Shown here in pieces: positions 15,585-23,701 of a stretch of 37,743 nucleotides of DNA. The first letter of the stretch is position 1; each line of letters begins with the position of its first letter. The position numbers and the translations under genes are program-made. The notes beneath the pieces are model-generated. The model saw only the letters and a list, made by a program, of their open reading frames with translations. It had not been told where the DNA came from and searched no databases. The DNA is taken from positions 41,607 to 79,349 of the forward strand of contig DOUE01000025.1 of NCBI GenBank assembly GCA_003520745.1, given 5' to 3'. This stretch comes from Erysipelotrichaceae bacterium. Lineage in GTDB: Bacteria; Bacillota_I; Bacilli_A; Erysipelotrichales; Erysipelotrichaceae.

Positions 15585-16526
15585 TTACTTCAGGAACAAG
15601 GAATAGTCGTTCTGCTGCCATCGCGAGAACTCCTCATCGGTAGCTAAGATGGAATGGGTGTCACTAAGTTGGCGGATCGTGCCGATGTTGTAATCGACGC
15701 CGCCTTTAAGATAGACGAAGCGTTTGCGGTCTTTCTCCGCGTCCGGGTCGGGATGCGGGATCGCCGACAAGAGCGACTTCGTGTAGGGATGCAAGGGATG
15801 CTCGTAGATGTCTTCCACGGTTCCCATTTCGACGATGTGCCCAAGATGCATGACGGCGACACGGTCGGAGAGATATCGCACCATCGACAAATCATGGGCG
15901 ATGAACATATAGGTCAAGCCATGTTCTTTCTGCAGGCGTCGCATCAGATTGATGACCTGGGCCTGGATCGAAACGTCGAGGGCGGAGATGATTTCGTCGC
16001 AGATGATGAAACGGGGTTCCATGATCAAGGCGCGGGCGACGCCGATGCGCTGCCTCTGCCCGCCGGAAAACTGATGCGGATACCGGGTGAGATGATCCTC
16101 GCTCAAACCGACCGATTTAAGGACCTTCACTACTTTCCGGAGTCTTTCGTCCTTGTCGCCCGAGAGATGGTTGATGTCCAGCCCGAACGCCACCGCGTCC
16201 AACACTTTCTTACGCGGGTTCAACGACGCCATCGGATCTTGGAAAATCATCTGCATGTTTTTCCGCAAAAACTTACGCGAATCTGAATTCAGTTTGCCTC
16301 CGATCTCTTTGCCCATGAAGTTTACACTTCCGCTATGGGCATCGTAGATGCGGATCAAGGTTCTTCCCAAGGTCGATTTCCCCGAGCCTGACTCCCCGAC
16401 CACGCTGAAGGTCTCCCCTTCGTTGATGTGGAAGGAGACGTCGTCGACGGCCCGTATCGTCGTATGGCGGTCGATGCGGAAGAACTGGGACAAATGTTTT
16501 ACTTCGAGTAGTACGTTGGCACTCAT
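15585..16526 (-). CDS. oppF: Oligopeptide ABC transporter ATP-binding protein OppF
   Basis: This is the second ATPase of the peptide importer, 313 residues. Walker A GESGSGKST is at about 44-52, the signature FSGGQRQRIG follows, then Walker B and the switch His in FIAHDLSM. The C-terminus carries the oligopeptide-ATPase extension (HPYTKSLLSAIPHPDPDAE). The Walker B stretch reads CDEIISALDVS where most OppF have CDEPVSALDVS, so Pro is replaced by Ile. The ATG at 16526 overlaps the oppD stop by four bases (ATGA); the frame upstream to 16616 is only an overlap with oppD. Confidence 0.94.
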   Translation of the reverse strand: MSANVLLEVKHLSQFFRIDRHTTIRAVDDVSFHINEGETFSVVGESGSGKSTLGRTLIRIYDAHSGSVNFMGKEIGGKLNSDSRKFLRKNMQMIFQDPMASLNPRKKVLDAVAFGLDINHLSGDKDERLRKVVKVLKSVGLSEDHLTRYPHQFSGGQRQRIGVARALIMEPRFIICDEIISALDVSIQAQVINLMRRLQKEHGLTYMFIAHDLSMVRYLSDRVAVMHLGHIVEMGTVEDIYEHPLHPYTKSLLSAIPHPDPDAEKDRKRFVYLKGGVDYNIGTIRQLSDTHSILATDEEFSRWQQNDYSLFLK

Positions 16527-17602
16527 TCTTGCGACCTCCGTTCGTTGAAGGCGGCGATGCGTTTCGCCAAAACCACGGGCATGTCCACTTTCGGCGCCGA
16601 GGGATGTAGCAGCCAACTTGCGGCGAAGTGCGTGTCGCTGATTTGAAACATCGGGGGTTGTTCCTCGAAGTCGATTTCCAGCGCATACTCGCTACGATAG
16701 GCGAAAGCGTCCCCTTTGGGCGGGTTGATCAAGTTCGGAGGCGTCCCCGGGATGGAGTAGATTTCCTCGTCCTGTCCGTCAAGCGAGGGGATGCTGGAAA
16801 GCAAACCCCAGGTATAGGGATGTCTTGGATCGTAATAGATTTCCGCGGCCAATCCTTCTTCCACGATCTTGCCGGCGTACATGACGGCGACCCGGTCGGC
16901 GACATTGGCGACGACCCCAAGGTCATGCGTGATGAAGATGATGGAGACACCGGTCTTCTTCTGCAGGTCTTTGATCAGTTCAAGGATCTGCGATTGGATC
17001 GTGACATCCAGGGCGGTCGTCGGTTCGTCCGCGATGAGGACATCGGGTTCGCACGCCAAGGCGATGGCGATGACGACGCGTTGACGCATCCCGCCCGAGA
17101 GTTGGTGGGGATATTGTTTCACCCTCTTTTCGGGTTGTTCGATCCCGACCAAGTCGAGCAGTTGGATCGTCTTCGCCATCGCTTCTTTCTTCGAAGCGAC
17201 TTTTTTATGTTCAAGCATGCTTTCCATGATTTGCTTCCCGATCGTCATCGTCGGGTCGAGGGAAGTCATCGGATCTTGAAAGATGATCGCGATCCGTGAT
17301 CCCCGGACATTCTTCTGCATATACTTCTTATCTTTTTTGGTCAAGTCGACGATCTCATCGTCCTTCCCCTTTTGAGAAGAACGAAACAAGATTTCGCCCT
17401 TCCCTAGAAATCCGTTTTCGTCGATCATCCCGAGGATCGCTTTGGTCGTGACGGATTTCCCCGATCCCGATTCCCCGACGATCGCCAAGGTCTCCCCTTG
17501 GTTGAGATGGAAGCTGACATCGCGGATGACATGATTGACTTCACTTCCAAGTCGGAAAGAGAGATCGAGATGATTGACTTCCAAGATTCTGTTTTCTTTC
17601 AT
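16523..17602 (-). CDS. oppD: Oligopeptide ABC transporter ATP-binding protein OppD
   Basis: This is the first ATPase of the peptide importer, 359 residues. Walker A GESGSGKS is at 43-50, signature LSGGMRQR, Walker B VLIADEPTTALD and switch His ITHDLGV, followed by the peptide-transporter C-terminal region (RHPYTWGLLSSIPSLDG). The C-terminus is somewhat extended past the usual end. The ATG at 17602 has AGGTG six bases upstream; a GTG at 17611, directly after the oppC stop, would add three residues. It shares ATGA with oppF. Confidence 0.94.
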   Translation of the reverse strand: MKENRILEVNHLDLSFRLGSEVNHVIRDVSFHLNQGETLAIVGESGSGKSVTTKAILGMIDENGFLGKGEILFRSSQKGKDDEIVDLTKKDKKYMQKNVRGSRIAIIFQDPMTSLDPTMTIGKQIMESMLEHKKVASKKEAMAKTIQLLDLVGIEQPEKRVKQYPHQLSGGMRQRVVIAIALACEPDVLIADEPTTALDVTIQSQILELIKDLQKKTGVSIIFITHDLGVVANVADRVAVMYAGKIVEEGLAAEIYYDPRHPYTWGLLSSIPSLDGQDEEIYSIPGTPPNLINPPKGDAFAYRSEYALEIDFEEQPPMFQISDTHFAASWLLHPSAPKVDMPVVLAKRIAAFNERRSQE

Positions 17603-17611
17603 GTCGTTCAC

Positions 17612-18613
17612 CTAGAATCCTTTCATCTTCGGGTCAAACGCATCGCGTAATCCGTCGGCGATCAGATTGAAACTCAGCATCAACACCGACAAGACGACGG
17701 TCGGGAAGATGACCAGATGGGGGTGGGTGATCATCGCGCGGTAACCATCCGCGATCAAGACGCCCAACGATGCCAAGGGAGGCTGCAAACCTAAGCCGAT
17801 AAAAGCCAGGAAGGATTCGTAGAAGATGGCGTTGGGGATCGAGAACATCGTCATGACGATGATCTGTCCGATGATGTTGGGTAGTAATTCCTTAAAGAGG
17901 ATGACGAATGAACTTGCGCCCAAGGTTTTCGCGGCGAGGATGAATTCATGTTCCTTCATTTTCAATACTTGCGACCTAACGACGCGGCTCATCGAAATCC
18001 AGCCGGTGATCATCAAGGCAAGGATGATCGAGATCATGCCGGGTTTCAGCACCAACACGAACAAGGTGACGACGACAAGGTTGGGGATCCCGGAAAGGAT
18101 TTCGACGATGCGCTGCATGACCATGTCGACCTTGCCCCCGAAGAATCCGGAGACCATACCGTATCCAATCCCGATGACCATGTCGATGCCGACGGCGACC
18201 ATCGCGATATAGAAACTGATGCGTGTCCCCATCCAGACGCGGTCCCAAAGGTCGCGTCCCAGGACATCGGTCCCAAACCAGAAGTAGTCGTTGGTGAAGC
18301 CTTTCTCGATATAGGGGTTGTACTTCCCTTCCGACCCGTTGAAAATCCCGAGTTTTTCCAGAAATGGAACGCGTGGCGGAAGATTGATATGGATCTTATC
18401 CAATACGTTGTAGGCATGCTCGTTGATGTAGGGTCCGATCAGTGCGAACAGAAAGATCAACCCGATGGCGATCAATCCGACCAACGCCCCTTTGTTTTTC
18501 GTGAACCGTCGCCAGGCATCCTTCAGAAACGGCGTGGTCGAACCGACCAGCATTTCCTGCTGTTTGGAGTCGCGAAGCTGGACGCGGTTAAAACGTTCTT
18601 TTCTCTCGTCCAT
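17612..18613 (-). CDS. oppC: Oligopeptide ABC transporter permease OppC
   Basis: This is a membrane permease of the peptide importer, 333 residues. A cytoplasmic N-terminus of about 50 residues precedes the first membrane segment (GALVGLIAIGLIFLFALIGP). The permease core follows a large extracellular loop and contains the EAA-like loop ILAAKTLGASSFVILFKELLP. The start ATG 18613 has GGGAGGG upstream and lies one base after the oppB stop; the frame extends to 18655 within oppB only. Confidence 0.94.
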   Translation of the reverse strand: MDERKERFNRVQLRDSKQQEMLVGSTTPFLKDAWRRFTKNKGALVGLIAIGLIFLFALIGPYINEHAYNVLDKIHINLPPRVPFLEKLGIFNGSEGKYNPYIEKGFTNDYFWFGTDVLGRDLWDRVWMGTRISFYIAMVAVGIDMVIGIGYGMVSGFFGGKVDMVMQRIVEILSGIPNLVVVTLFVLVLKPGMISIILALMITGWISMSRVVRSQVLKMKEHEFILAAKTLGASSFVILFKELLPNIIGQIIVMTMFSIPNAIFYESFLAFIGLGLQPPLASLGVLIADGYRAMITHPHLVIFPTVVLSVLMLSFNLIADGLRDAFDPKMKGF

Positions 18614-18614
18614 C

Positions 18615-19550
18615 TTACCCTCCCTTCGCGACCCGGATGCGGGGGTCGATGACACCGTAGAGTATGTCCACGATCAAGTTGACGAAGATATACAAAGCGC
18701 TATAAACGAACGCGATCATGATGATGACGTTGTAATCGTTGACCTGGATCCCCTCGACCAAAAGGCTTCCGATGCCCGGGATGCCATAGACGCGCTCCAC
18801 GACCAAAGACCCGGTCATCAGGTTGACGGTCAGCGGTCCCAGGATCGTGATGACCGAAATCATCGCGTTGCGCAGTCCGTGTCGAAGTATGACTTTGGGT
18901 CGCGCGACTCCCTTCGCGTCGACCAGTTTGACATAATCCGAACTGAGGACTTCGATGAGTTCCGTACGCAGAAAACGGGTTGTCTGCGCCATGACGAAGA
19001 AGGATAAGGCGATGGTCGGCAAGATCGACGACCATAGCGGTTGGTCGACTTGATAAGTGATGCTGAAGATGCGGAATTTGTAACCGAGTACGAAACTCAG
19101 TACCAAGGCCAATACATAGGACGGGATACTGACGCCGATAACCGCAGCGACGGTCGCCATCGAATCCATCCAGGTATTGCGCTTGGATCCTGAAATCACC
19201 CCGAACAAGACTCCCAGACTCACTCCCAGCAACAAGGCTTGTAAGCCGATCCGAATCGACGTCCCCAAGCGGGCGATGACGATTCCGGAAACCAGCATAT
19301 CTTTCTTAATGGCGTATGAAATACCGAAATCACCGCGAAGGACGACGTTTTGCAGATAAATCCAGAATCGGATGAAAAACGGTTTGTCCAATCCGTATTT
19401 CGCCATCAGAACCGCTTGTTGGGCAGCCGTCAACTTTTCATCGTTGAACGGGCTTCCGGGCATGAATTGAAGTAACAGGAACAAGATGAACAGGATTACA
19501 AAGAGAGTCGCCAGCGAAAGCAGGATGCGTTTCGCAATGAATTTTGTCAT
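18615..19550 (-). CDS. oppB: Oligopeptide ABC transporter permease OppB
   Basis: This is a membrane permease of the peptide importer, 310 residues. The N-terminus MTKFIAKRILLSLATLFVIL is the usual OppB start with an immediate membrane segment, followed by FMPGSPF, another family marker. The EAA loop reads YVKLVDAKGVARPKVILRHG. The ATG at 19550 has AGAGGT upstream; the frame upstream to 19607 crosses the attenuator hairpin and is not used. It is separated from oppA by that hairpin. Confidence 0.94.
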   Translation of the reverse strand: MTKFIAKRILLSLATLFVILFILFLLLQFMPGSPFNDEKLTAAQQAVLMAKYGLDKPFFIRFWIYLQNVVLRGDFGISYAIKKDMLVSGIVIARLGTSIRIGLQALLLGVSLGVLFGVISGSKRNTWMDSMATVAAVIGVSIPSYVLALVLSFVLGYKFRIFSITYQVDQPLWSSILPTIALSFFVMAQTTRFLRTELIEVLSSDYVKLVDAKGVARPKVILRHGLRNAMISVITILGPLTVNLMTGSLVVERVYGIPGIGSLLVEGIQVNDYNVIIMIAFVYSALYIFVNLIVDILYGVIDPRIRVAKGG

Positions 19551-19560
19551 GGGTTTACCT

Positions 19561-19606
19561 CTCTTAAAAAGAAGAGGAAACCACCGCCTAAGCGGAGGTT
19601 TCCTCA
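19561..19606 (-). terminator. Attenuator/partial terminator between oppA and oppBCDF
   Basis: A 14-base-pair stem with one T-T mismatch (arms 19574-19587 and 19592-19605, four-base loop) is followed on the minus strand by TTCTTTTTAAG. It lies 8 nt after the oppA stop and 24 nt before the oppB start. This layout lets the binding protein be made in excess over the permease/ATPases. Confidence 0.82.
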
Positions 19607-19613
19607 CGACGAT

Positions 19614-21227
19614 TTACTTTTTAACGACGTTGCGGTACGACGGTTGTCCGACAACGTGGAATTCATATCCGCTGACATCCGGGTTGACCAACATCGCTTC
19701 ACCGGATTGCCAAGTCGGCAGTATCCCGGCTTGTTCAAGAAGAACGGCTTCGGCTTCATGCAAGGCTACCCAACGGGCGGCGGCATCGGTGGATAGCGAT
19801 CCACCCGGCGCCGTGCTTTGGACCAAGGCATCGTATTCGGCATCCGAGAAACGGCCGTAGTTATAGTTGACCCCGGTTTGGAACAAGTCGCCCAAGTAGG
19901 TGAAGGGGTCGGCGTAGTCGGGACCCCAACGGGTCAGACCCAATTGATAGGTTCCATCACGCATCAACTGCAAACGGTTCTTCTTCGGTTGGACTTGGAT
20001 GGTAACCGTTAATCCCGGAAGATTGGTTTGCCATTCCGTCTGCAGGAATTCGGAGACGGCTTTCGTGTCGGCGGCATCGTCGACCAGAAGTTCAAGGGTC
20101 AGCGTGTCGACGCCCAATTCGGCTTTCGCAGCGTTCCAATATTCCAACGCTTTCGCGGCATCGAAGGATAGGAAGGTTTTAGCCCCGTCGCGGAAGTCTT
20201 TTCCGTCGGGTCCCGTCGCCAATCCGATCGGTACGATATAGTCGGCGACATTGGATCCGTCATGGAGGATGCTGTCGGTGATGAAGGATTTGTCGAAGCT
20301 GGTCGCCAAGGCAAGACGCAGGTTTTCGTTCTGCAGTTCAGCCACCAATTGATTCGGGGCGACATACCAGGTGTAACCCAGTTTCTTGGTTTCGAAGAAA
20401 TCTTCGTCTTTGTAACGGTCGACCAAGTCGGCGGAGATTTTCGCCATGTCGACTTCGCCGTTTTCAAATTGCAGCGCAGCCGTCTGGTAGTCTTTGATGA
20501 TCAGGAATTCGATGGCATCGAGTTTGATCGCATCCGCATTCCAGTAGGTATCGTTCTTTTCTACGCGAATCTTCGTTCCTTCGGTCCATTCCGTAACAAC
20601 CCACGGACCATTGGAAATCAAAGCATCGGCGCTCTTGGCGTAGGCATCGCCTTTCGCCGTGACGAAGGCTTCGTTCAAGGGATGAAAGACAGGGAAGGTC
20701 ATCAACTGGATGAAGTACGGTACGGCCGCATCCAAGGTAACTTGGAAGGTCGTTTCATCCAAGGCGGCGACGCCCAAGTCGGTCAAGGGTTTTTCGCCTT
20801 TGATGACGGCGGTCGCGTTCTTGATCATGATGCCTTCAGCCATATAGGAGTATTCGGTCGCCAACGCAGGGTCGACCAAACGTCTCCAACTGAAGACGAA
20901 GTCGGCGGCGGTCACGGGATCGCCGTTGGACCATTTCGCATCATCGCGCAAGTTGAAGGTATACACTGTGCCGTCGGCGGATACTTCATAATCCAGCGCG
21001 ACACCCGGTACGATGTTCCCTTCGGCATCGTATTCCATCAAGCCTTCGGTGAAGGTCTTGATGACTTCAAATGATAATCCATCGGTCGCCACGTTGGTAT
21101 CCAGCGAAGATACGTCATTGTCTTTGGCGATGCGAAGAACCTGCTCGGTGTCTTCTTTCGCCGGCGAACAACCGACCGCCAGAACCAACACGACTAGACT
21201 CAAGAGTAAACGTTTAAGGTATGTCAT
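19614..21227 (-). CDS. oppA: Peptide-binding lipoprotein OppA
   Basis: This is an extracellular solute-binding lipoprotein of family 5, 537 residues. The signal peptide ends in lipobox A-V-G-C (Cys20). The mature protein has family markers WSNGDPVTAADFVFSWRRL (about 97-115) and the C-terminal DYADPFTYLGDLFQ and NYGRFSDAEYDALV. These indicate an oligopeptide-type binder. It is the first gene of the opp operon, behind a near-consensus promoter, with AGGAGAG before ATG 21227. Confidence 0.95.
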   Translation of the reverse strand: MTYLKRLLLSLVVLVLAVGCSPAKEDTEQVLRIAKDNDVSSLDTNVATDGLSFEVIKTFTEGLMEYDAEGNIVPGVALDYEVSADGTVYTFNLRDDAKWSNGDPVTAADFVFSWRRLVDPALATEYSYMAEGIMIKNATAVIKGEKPLTDLGVAALDETTFQVTLDAAVPYFIQLMTFPVFHPLNEAFVTAKGDAYAKSADALISNGPWVVTEWTEGTKIRVEKNDTYWNADAIKLDAIEFLIIKDYQTAALQFENGEVDMAKISADLVDRYKDEDFFETKKLGYTWYVAPNQLVAELQNENLRLALATSFDKSFITDSILHDGSNVADYIVPIGLATGPDGKDFRDGAKTFLSFDAAKALEYWNAAKAELGVDTLTLELLVDDAADTKAVSEFLQTEWQTNLPGLTVTIQVQPKKNRLQLMRDGTYQLGLTRWGPDYADPFTYLGDLFQTGVNYNYGRFSDAEYDALVQSTAPGGSLSTDAAARWVALHEAEAVLLEQAGILPTWQSGEAMLVNPDVSGYEFHVVGQPSYRNVVKK

Positions 21228-21253
21228 AGTTCTCTCTCCTTTAACATAGTGAA

Positions 21254-21281
21254 ATTATAACTGATTGAAAATTGATGTCAA
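21254..21281 (-). promoter_or_regulatory. Promoter of the opp operon
   Basis: -35 TTGACA (21276-21281) and -10 TATAAT (21254-21259) both match consensus, with a 16-nt spacer. A weaker second promoter (TTCACA 21351-21356, 17 nt, TACATT 21328-21333) lies upstream. Confidence 0.85.
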
Positions 21282-21370
21282 CGATTTATTTCACATTATT
21301 TTCACTTAAATGCGTTTATTTTCATATAATGTAATTTCTTTCATATACTTTGTGAACAAATCCGATCACA

Positions 21371-21385
21371 CGCATAATGTATGCG
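21371..21385. repeat. Inverted repeat CGCATA-ATG-TATGCG upstream of oppA
   Basis: Perfect 6-base arms around a 3-base centre lie about 90 nt upstream of the oppA -35. It could be a regulator site; nothing else supports this. Confidence 0.35.
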
Positions 21386-21419
21386 TTTTCATTCTTTTTT
21401 GAGGTATGCCATCGAAACA

Positions 21420-21449
21420 TAAAAAAAGGAACCGAAGTTCCTAGTTTTT
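21420..21449 (-). terminator. Terminator of tRNA-His
   Basis: The hairpin AGGAAC-TTCG-GTTCCT followed by T7 on the minus strand lies 5 nt past the tRNA 3' end. Confidence 0.88.
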
Positions 21450-21453
21450 ACTA

Positions 21454-21530
21454 TGGGGCGATCGACGGGGCTCGAACCCGCGAATGTCGGAGCCACAATC
21501 CGATGCGTTAACCTGCTTCGCCACGACCGC
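21454..21530 (-). tRNA. tRNA-His (GTG)
   Basis: The acceptor GCGGTCG pairs with CGATCGC, and the anticodon loop TTGTGGC gives GTG. CCA is encoded (21454-21456). A G at 21531 supplies the extra G-1 opposite C73 that marks tRNA-His. Confidence 0.95.
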
Positions 21531-21555
21531 CATCAATGCTCAGTGAGCAGTTCTA

Positions 21556-21584
21556 ATAATAAACGATTTACGGGCGTTTGTAAA
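21556..21584 (-). promoter_or_regulatory. Promoter of tRNA-His
   Basis: -35 TTTACA (21579-21584), a 17-nt spacer and -10 TATTAT (21556-21561) on the minus strand lie between coaX and the tRNA. Confidence 0.6.
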
Positions 21585-21595
21585 GGATAAAAGGC

Positions 21596-22366
21596 TTAAA
21601 ATGAATCGTGAGTTTTATGATAGATTTCGTACAATCCCTCATTCAGAAGGAATTCTTCAAACGCGAAACCGGTGAAATCCTGATGCAAGGAAATGGAATA
21701 GCCACCTGTCAATACACGTGTCGATTTCATCCCGAGTTCCCGTTCGATTTTATCCGCCAACCCTTCCACGGAAGCGATGGTTCCATGGAGCCATCCGGAT
21801 TGCATCGACGTGATCGTGTCTTTCCCGATGACGTTTGCCGGAACTTCCATCTTGATTTCCGGGAGGTGAGGAATGAAACGGTTCAAGGCATCGATCGAAA
21901 TCCCGACACCCGGGCTAATGATCCCGCCTTCGAATTCGCCGTTCGCGTTGATGACACTGATCTTGGTCGCCGAACCCAGATCCGCTAAAATAAGCGGGGC
22001 GTCGTATTTCGCCATCGCCCCGAAAGCGGTCGCGATGAAGTCCGCGCCAAGTTCCGACGGATTGACGAGATGGATGACGAAATCAGGAACGGTCCGGGTG
22101 GAAACGTTGATTCCATCGATCCCTAAAACGGACGTAAGCGCACTGCGGACATCCGCGGTGATGGAAGGGACGACACAGCTAAGGCAATAGGCGGATAAGT
22201 CCAACCCATGGATGTGCGGTAGAAAATCGTCTTTCAACCAGTGGGTATAAAACAAAAGCGCATCGTCCTTGACGGTTTTGAACCGTTGGGTGAAACGTCT
22301 TTCTTTCTTTTCATCATAAACGACGGCGACGACATTCGTATTGCCGATATCGATCGTAAGTAACAT
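21596..22366 (-). CDS. coaX: Type III pantothenate kinase, divergent
   Basis: This is the first enzyme of coenzyme A synthesis, 256 residues of the ASKHA fold. The phosphate-1 motif IDIGNTN is at residues 5-11, with the catalytic Asp6. The usual D-x-G-T-A-T-T motif is DLGSATK here (129-135), and the conserved G-A-D-R reads GADF (107-110), so the active site departs from the norm. Length and overall layout (GGIISPGVGIS, VLTGGYS) still fit CoaX. The start ATG 22366 has GGAGG upstream. Activity is likely but these changes leave some doubt. Confidence 0.88.
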   Translation of the reverse strand: MLLTIDIGNTNVVAVVYDEKKERRFTQRFKTVKDDALLFYTHWLKDDFLPHIHGLDLSAYCLSCVVPSITADVRSALTSVLGIDGINVSTRTVPDFVIHLVNPSELGADFIATAFGAMAKYDAPLILADLGSATKISVINANGEFEGGIISPGVGISIDALNRFIPHLPEIKMEVPANVIGKDTITSMQSGWLHGTIASVEGLADKIERELGMKSTRVLTGGYSISLHQDFTGFAFEEFLLNEGLYEIYHKTHDSF

Positions 22367-22387
22367 ACTTTACCTCCATGCATCCCT

Positions 22388-22416
22388 ATTGTACCTTATT
22401 TTAGTTCTCATCACAA
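22388..22416 (-). promoter_or_regulatory. Promoter of coaX
   Basis: -35 TTGTGA (22411-22416), a 17-nt spacer and -10 TACAAT (22388-22393) are seen on the minus strand. Confidence 0.65.
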
Positions 22417-22419
22417 ACA

Positions 22420-22446
22420 CATCAAAAGTGCAGCGTGGCTGCACTT
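22420..22446 (-). terminator. Terminator of the Tad pilus locus
   Basis: The stem AAGTGCAGC / GCTGCACTT (22426-22434 and 22438-22446) has a short T-rich tail and overlaps the TAA stop of the last tad gene. Confidence 0.7.
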
Positions 22447-22783
22447 AAGAGACGGGGCGTGTCGTTGCGACGGTCTTCCCTGTCGCGTCGATTCCAAAGA
22501 CGGAGATTCGAATCGGAAACGACACGCTCACCTTGAGTCGCCGCGAATCCGTTTCTTCCGGCGCGATCTGCAATACGCAGTGTTCACAATCGGGGGCTCC
22601 CGCCAAGATCAAGGCATGCACGTCGGCGTCGTATCGGTTTTGCCGCTCGATTTTCGATACGACATACTCTTGCATGTAACGGGCTTGGTTATACGCCCAC
22701 ATGACTTGAACCATGCTAACCCCCATCCACAGAAACATCATCCCGAAGAAAATCACGATCGCGGTCTCGAACGCTCCCTTCAT
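22445..22783 (-). CDS. TadE-like pilus assembly/minor pilin protein
   Basis: This is a 112-residue single-pass protein. A hydrophobic segment (about 8-28, AIVIFFGMMFLWMGVSMVQV) comes after a short positive start and is followed by a Tyr/Gln-rich amphipathic stretch. That layout is typical of TadE-like pseudopilins. A CxxC pair (DCEHC) near residue 70 is notable for an extracytoplasmic domain. It is the last gene of the Tad locus, one base after the pilin-like gene. The TadE assignment is by architecture and context; sequence similarity could not be searched. Confidence 0.6.
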   Translation of the reverse strand: MKGAFETAIVIFFGMMFLWMGVSMVQVMWAYNQARYMQEYVVSKIERQNRYDADVHALILAGAPDCEHCVLQIAPEETDSRRLKVSVSFPIRISVFGIDATGKTVATTRPVS

Positions 22784-22784
22784 G

Positions 22785-22937
22785 TTACGGGTTGGAGGTC
22801 GAGGTCGTCATTTGCGACCACTGGTTCGTCAAGGTTTCCTGCATCGTCGTTTTAAACCCCTCCGAGAACAGGATCATACCGGTCGCGATGACCGTGACAA
22901 CCAACACCAATCCATACTCTTCGAAAAATGCTTTCAT
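22785..22937 (-). CDS. Small Flp-type pilin-like peptide (50 aa)
   Basis: This is a 50-residue protein consisting of eight N-terminal residues, one hydrophobic helix beginning EEYGLVLVVTVIATGMILF, and a short polar tail rich in Thr, Ser and Gln. The E-Y-G-L pattern before the helix resembles Flp pilins of Tad systems, but the usual Gly and longer leader before the cleavage site are missing. The ATG at 22937 overlaps the tadC stop by four bases and has a GGGGTGAG site; the frame upstream to 23033 is tadC shadow. The role as major pilin is inferred from size, motif and position. Confidence 0.65.
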   Translation of the reverse strand: MKAFFEEYGLVLVVTVIATGMILFSEGFKTTMQETLTNQWSQMTTSTSNP

Positions 22938-23701
22938 CCGCTCACCCCCTTTCCAAACATGGTCATCAGGATGTTCATCATCACCGTTAAAAACAGAAGC
23001 GTGACACCCAACAAGGGTACCATCCCCCACCACTGGTAGGCCAACAGGGAACTCTGTCTACGGGAGATTCGCTCATCCCGCAGCCATTTCGATGTCGACT
23101 GGATCATCCGGTTCAATTGGTGGTATGAATCGGCCTGACCGACCGTGTTATAGCGATACAACAATTTCATGGCTCTGGCGATTTCCGGCAACTCGTAGAA
23201 AGAGAGGAAATCCAGGTAGGGGTCCAAATCTTGCGGACGTTCACGTAGTTGCGCCGCCAGATGCGAGACTTCTTCTTGAAACAGGGATGGCGCATAGACA
23301 AGCGATCGCTCGATCGCCGTCACAACGGTGTTGTTTTGAAGCAACACCTGGATCTGGCGAAGATAGATCGGGAATTGATATCGGATTTGCGACTTCAATT
23401 TTCGCGTCGACGTTTTCAGCTTCAAATAAGGTGATTCATATCGATAAACCAAGAGCAGAATGAAGATTGCTTCGGCTTTGATCGGGTCACGAAAGAAGGA
23501 TGCAAGCAAAATCAGGGGCAGGGGTTTTCGTATGTTTCCCCATCGTTTCGCCATCAAGCTCTCCGGATGTTTTTCACCCGTGATCCGGCAACACGTTCGG
23601 AAATCCTTCTCCATCCAATGCCGCAGGAGATGATCACGGATTTGATTCCGATACGCCGTCGCAAGGACGATCAAAGCGATATTCACGATCAAGATCGCCA
23701 T
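22934..23701 (-). CDS. tadC: TadC-like pilus assembly membrane protein (type II secretion F domain)
   Basis: This is a 255-residue integral membrane protein. Hydrophobic segments are at the N-terminus (2-16), near 60-85 and at the C-terminus (about 222-247). Between them lies a helical cytoplasmic domain (YLRQIQVLLQNNTVVTAIER) characteristic of T2SF proteins, with an acidic ELPEIARAM patch. It follows tadB with a 13-base overlap and would form the inner-membrane platform with it. Confidence 0.75.
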   Translation of the reverse strand: MAILIVNIALIVLATAYRNQIRDHLLRHWMEKDFRTCCRITGEKHPESLMAKRWGNIRKPLPLILLASFFRDPIKAEAIFILLLVYRYESPYLKLKTSTRKLKSQIRYQFPIYLRQIQVLLQNNTVVTAIERSLVYAPSLFQEEVSHLAAQLRERPQDLDPYLDFLSFYELPEIARAMKLLYRYNTVGQADSYHQLNRMIQSTSKWLRDERISRRQSSLLAYQWWGMVPLLGVTLLFLTVMMNILMTMFGKGVSG

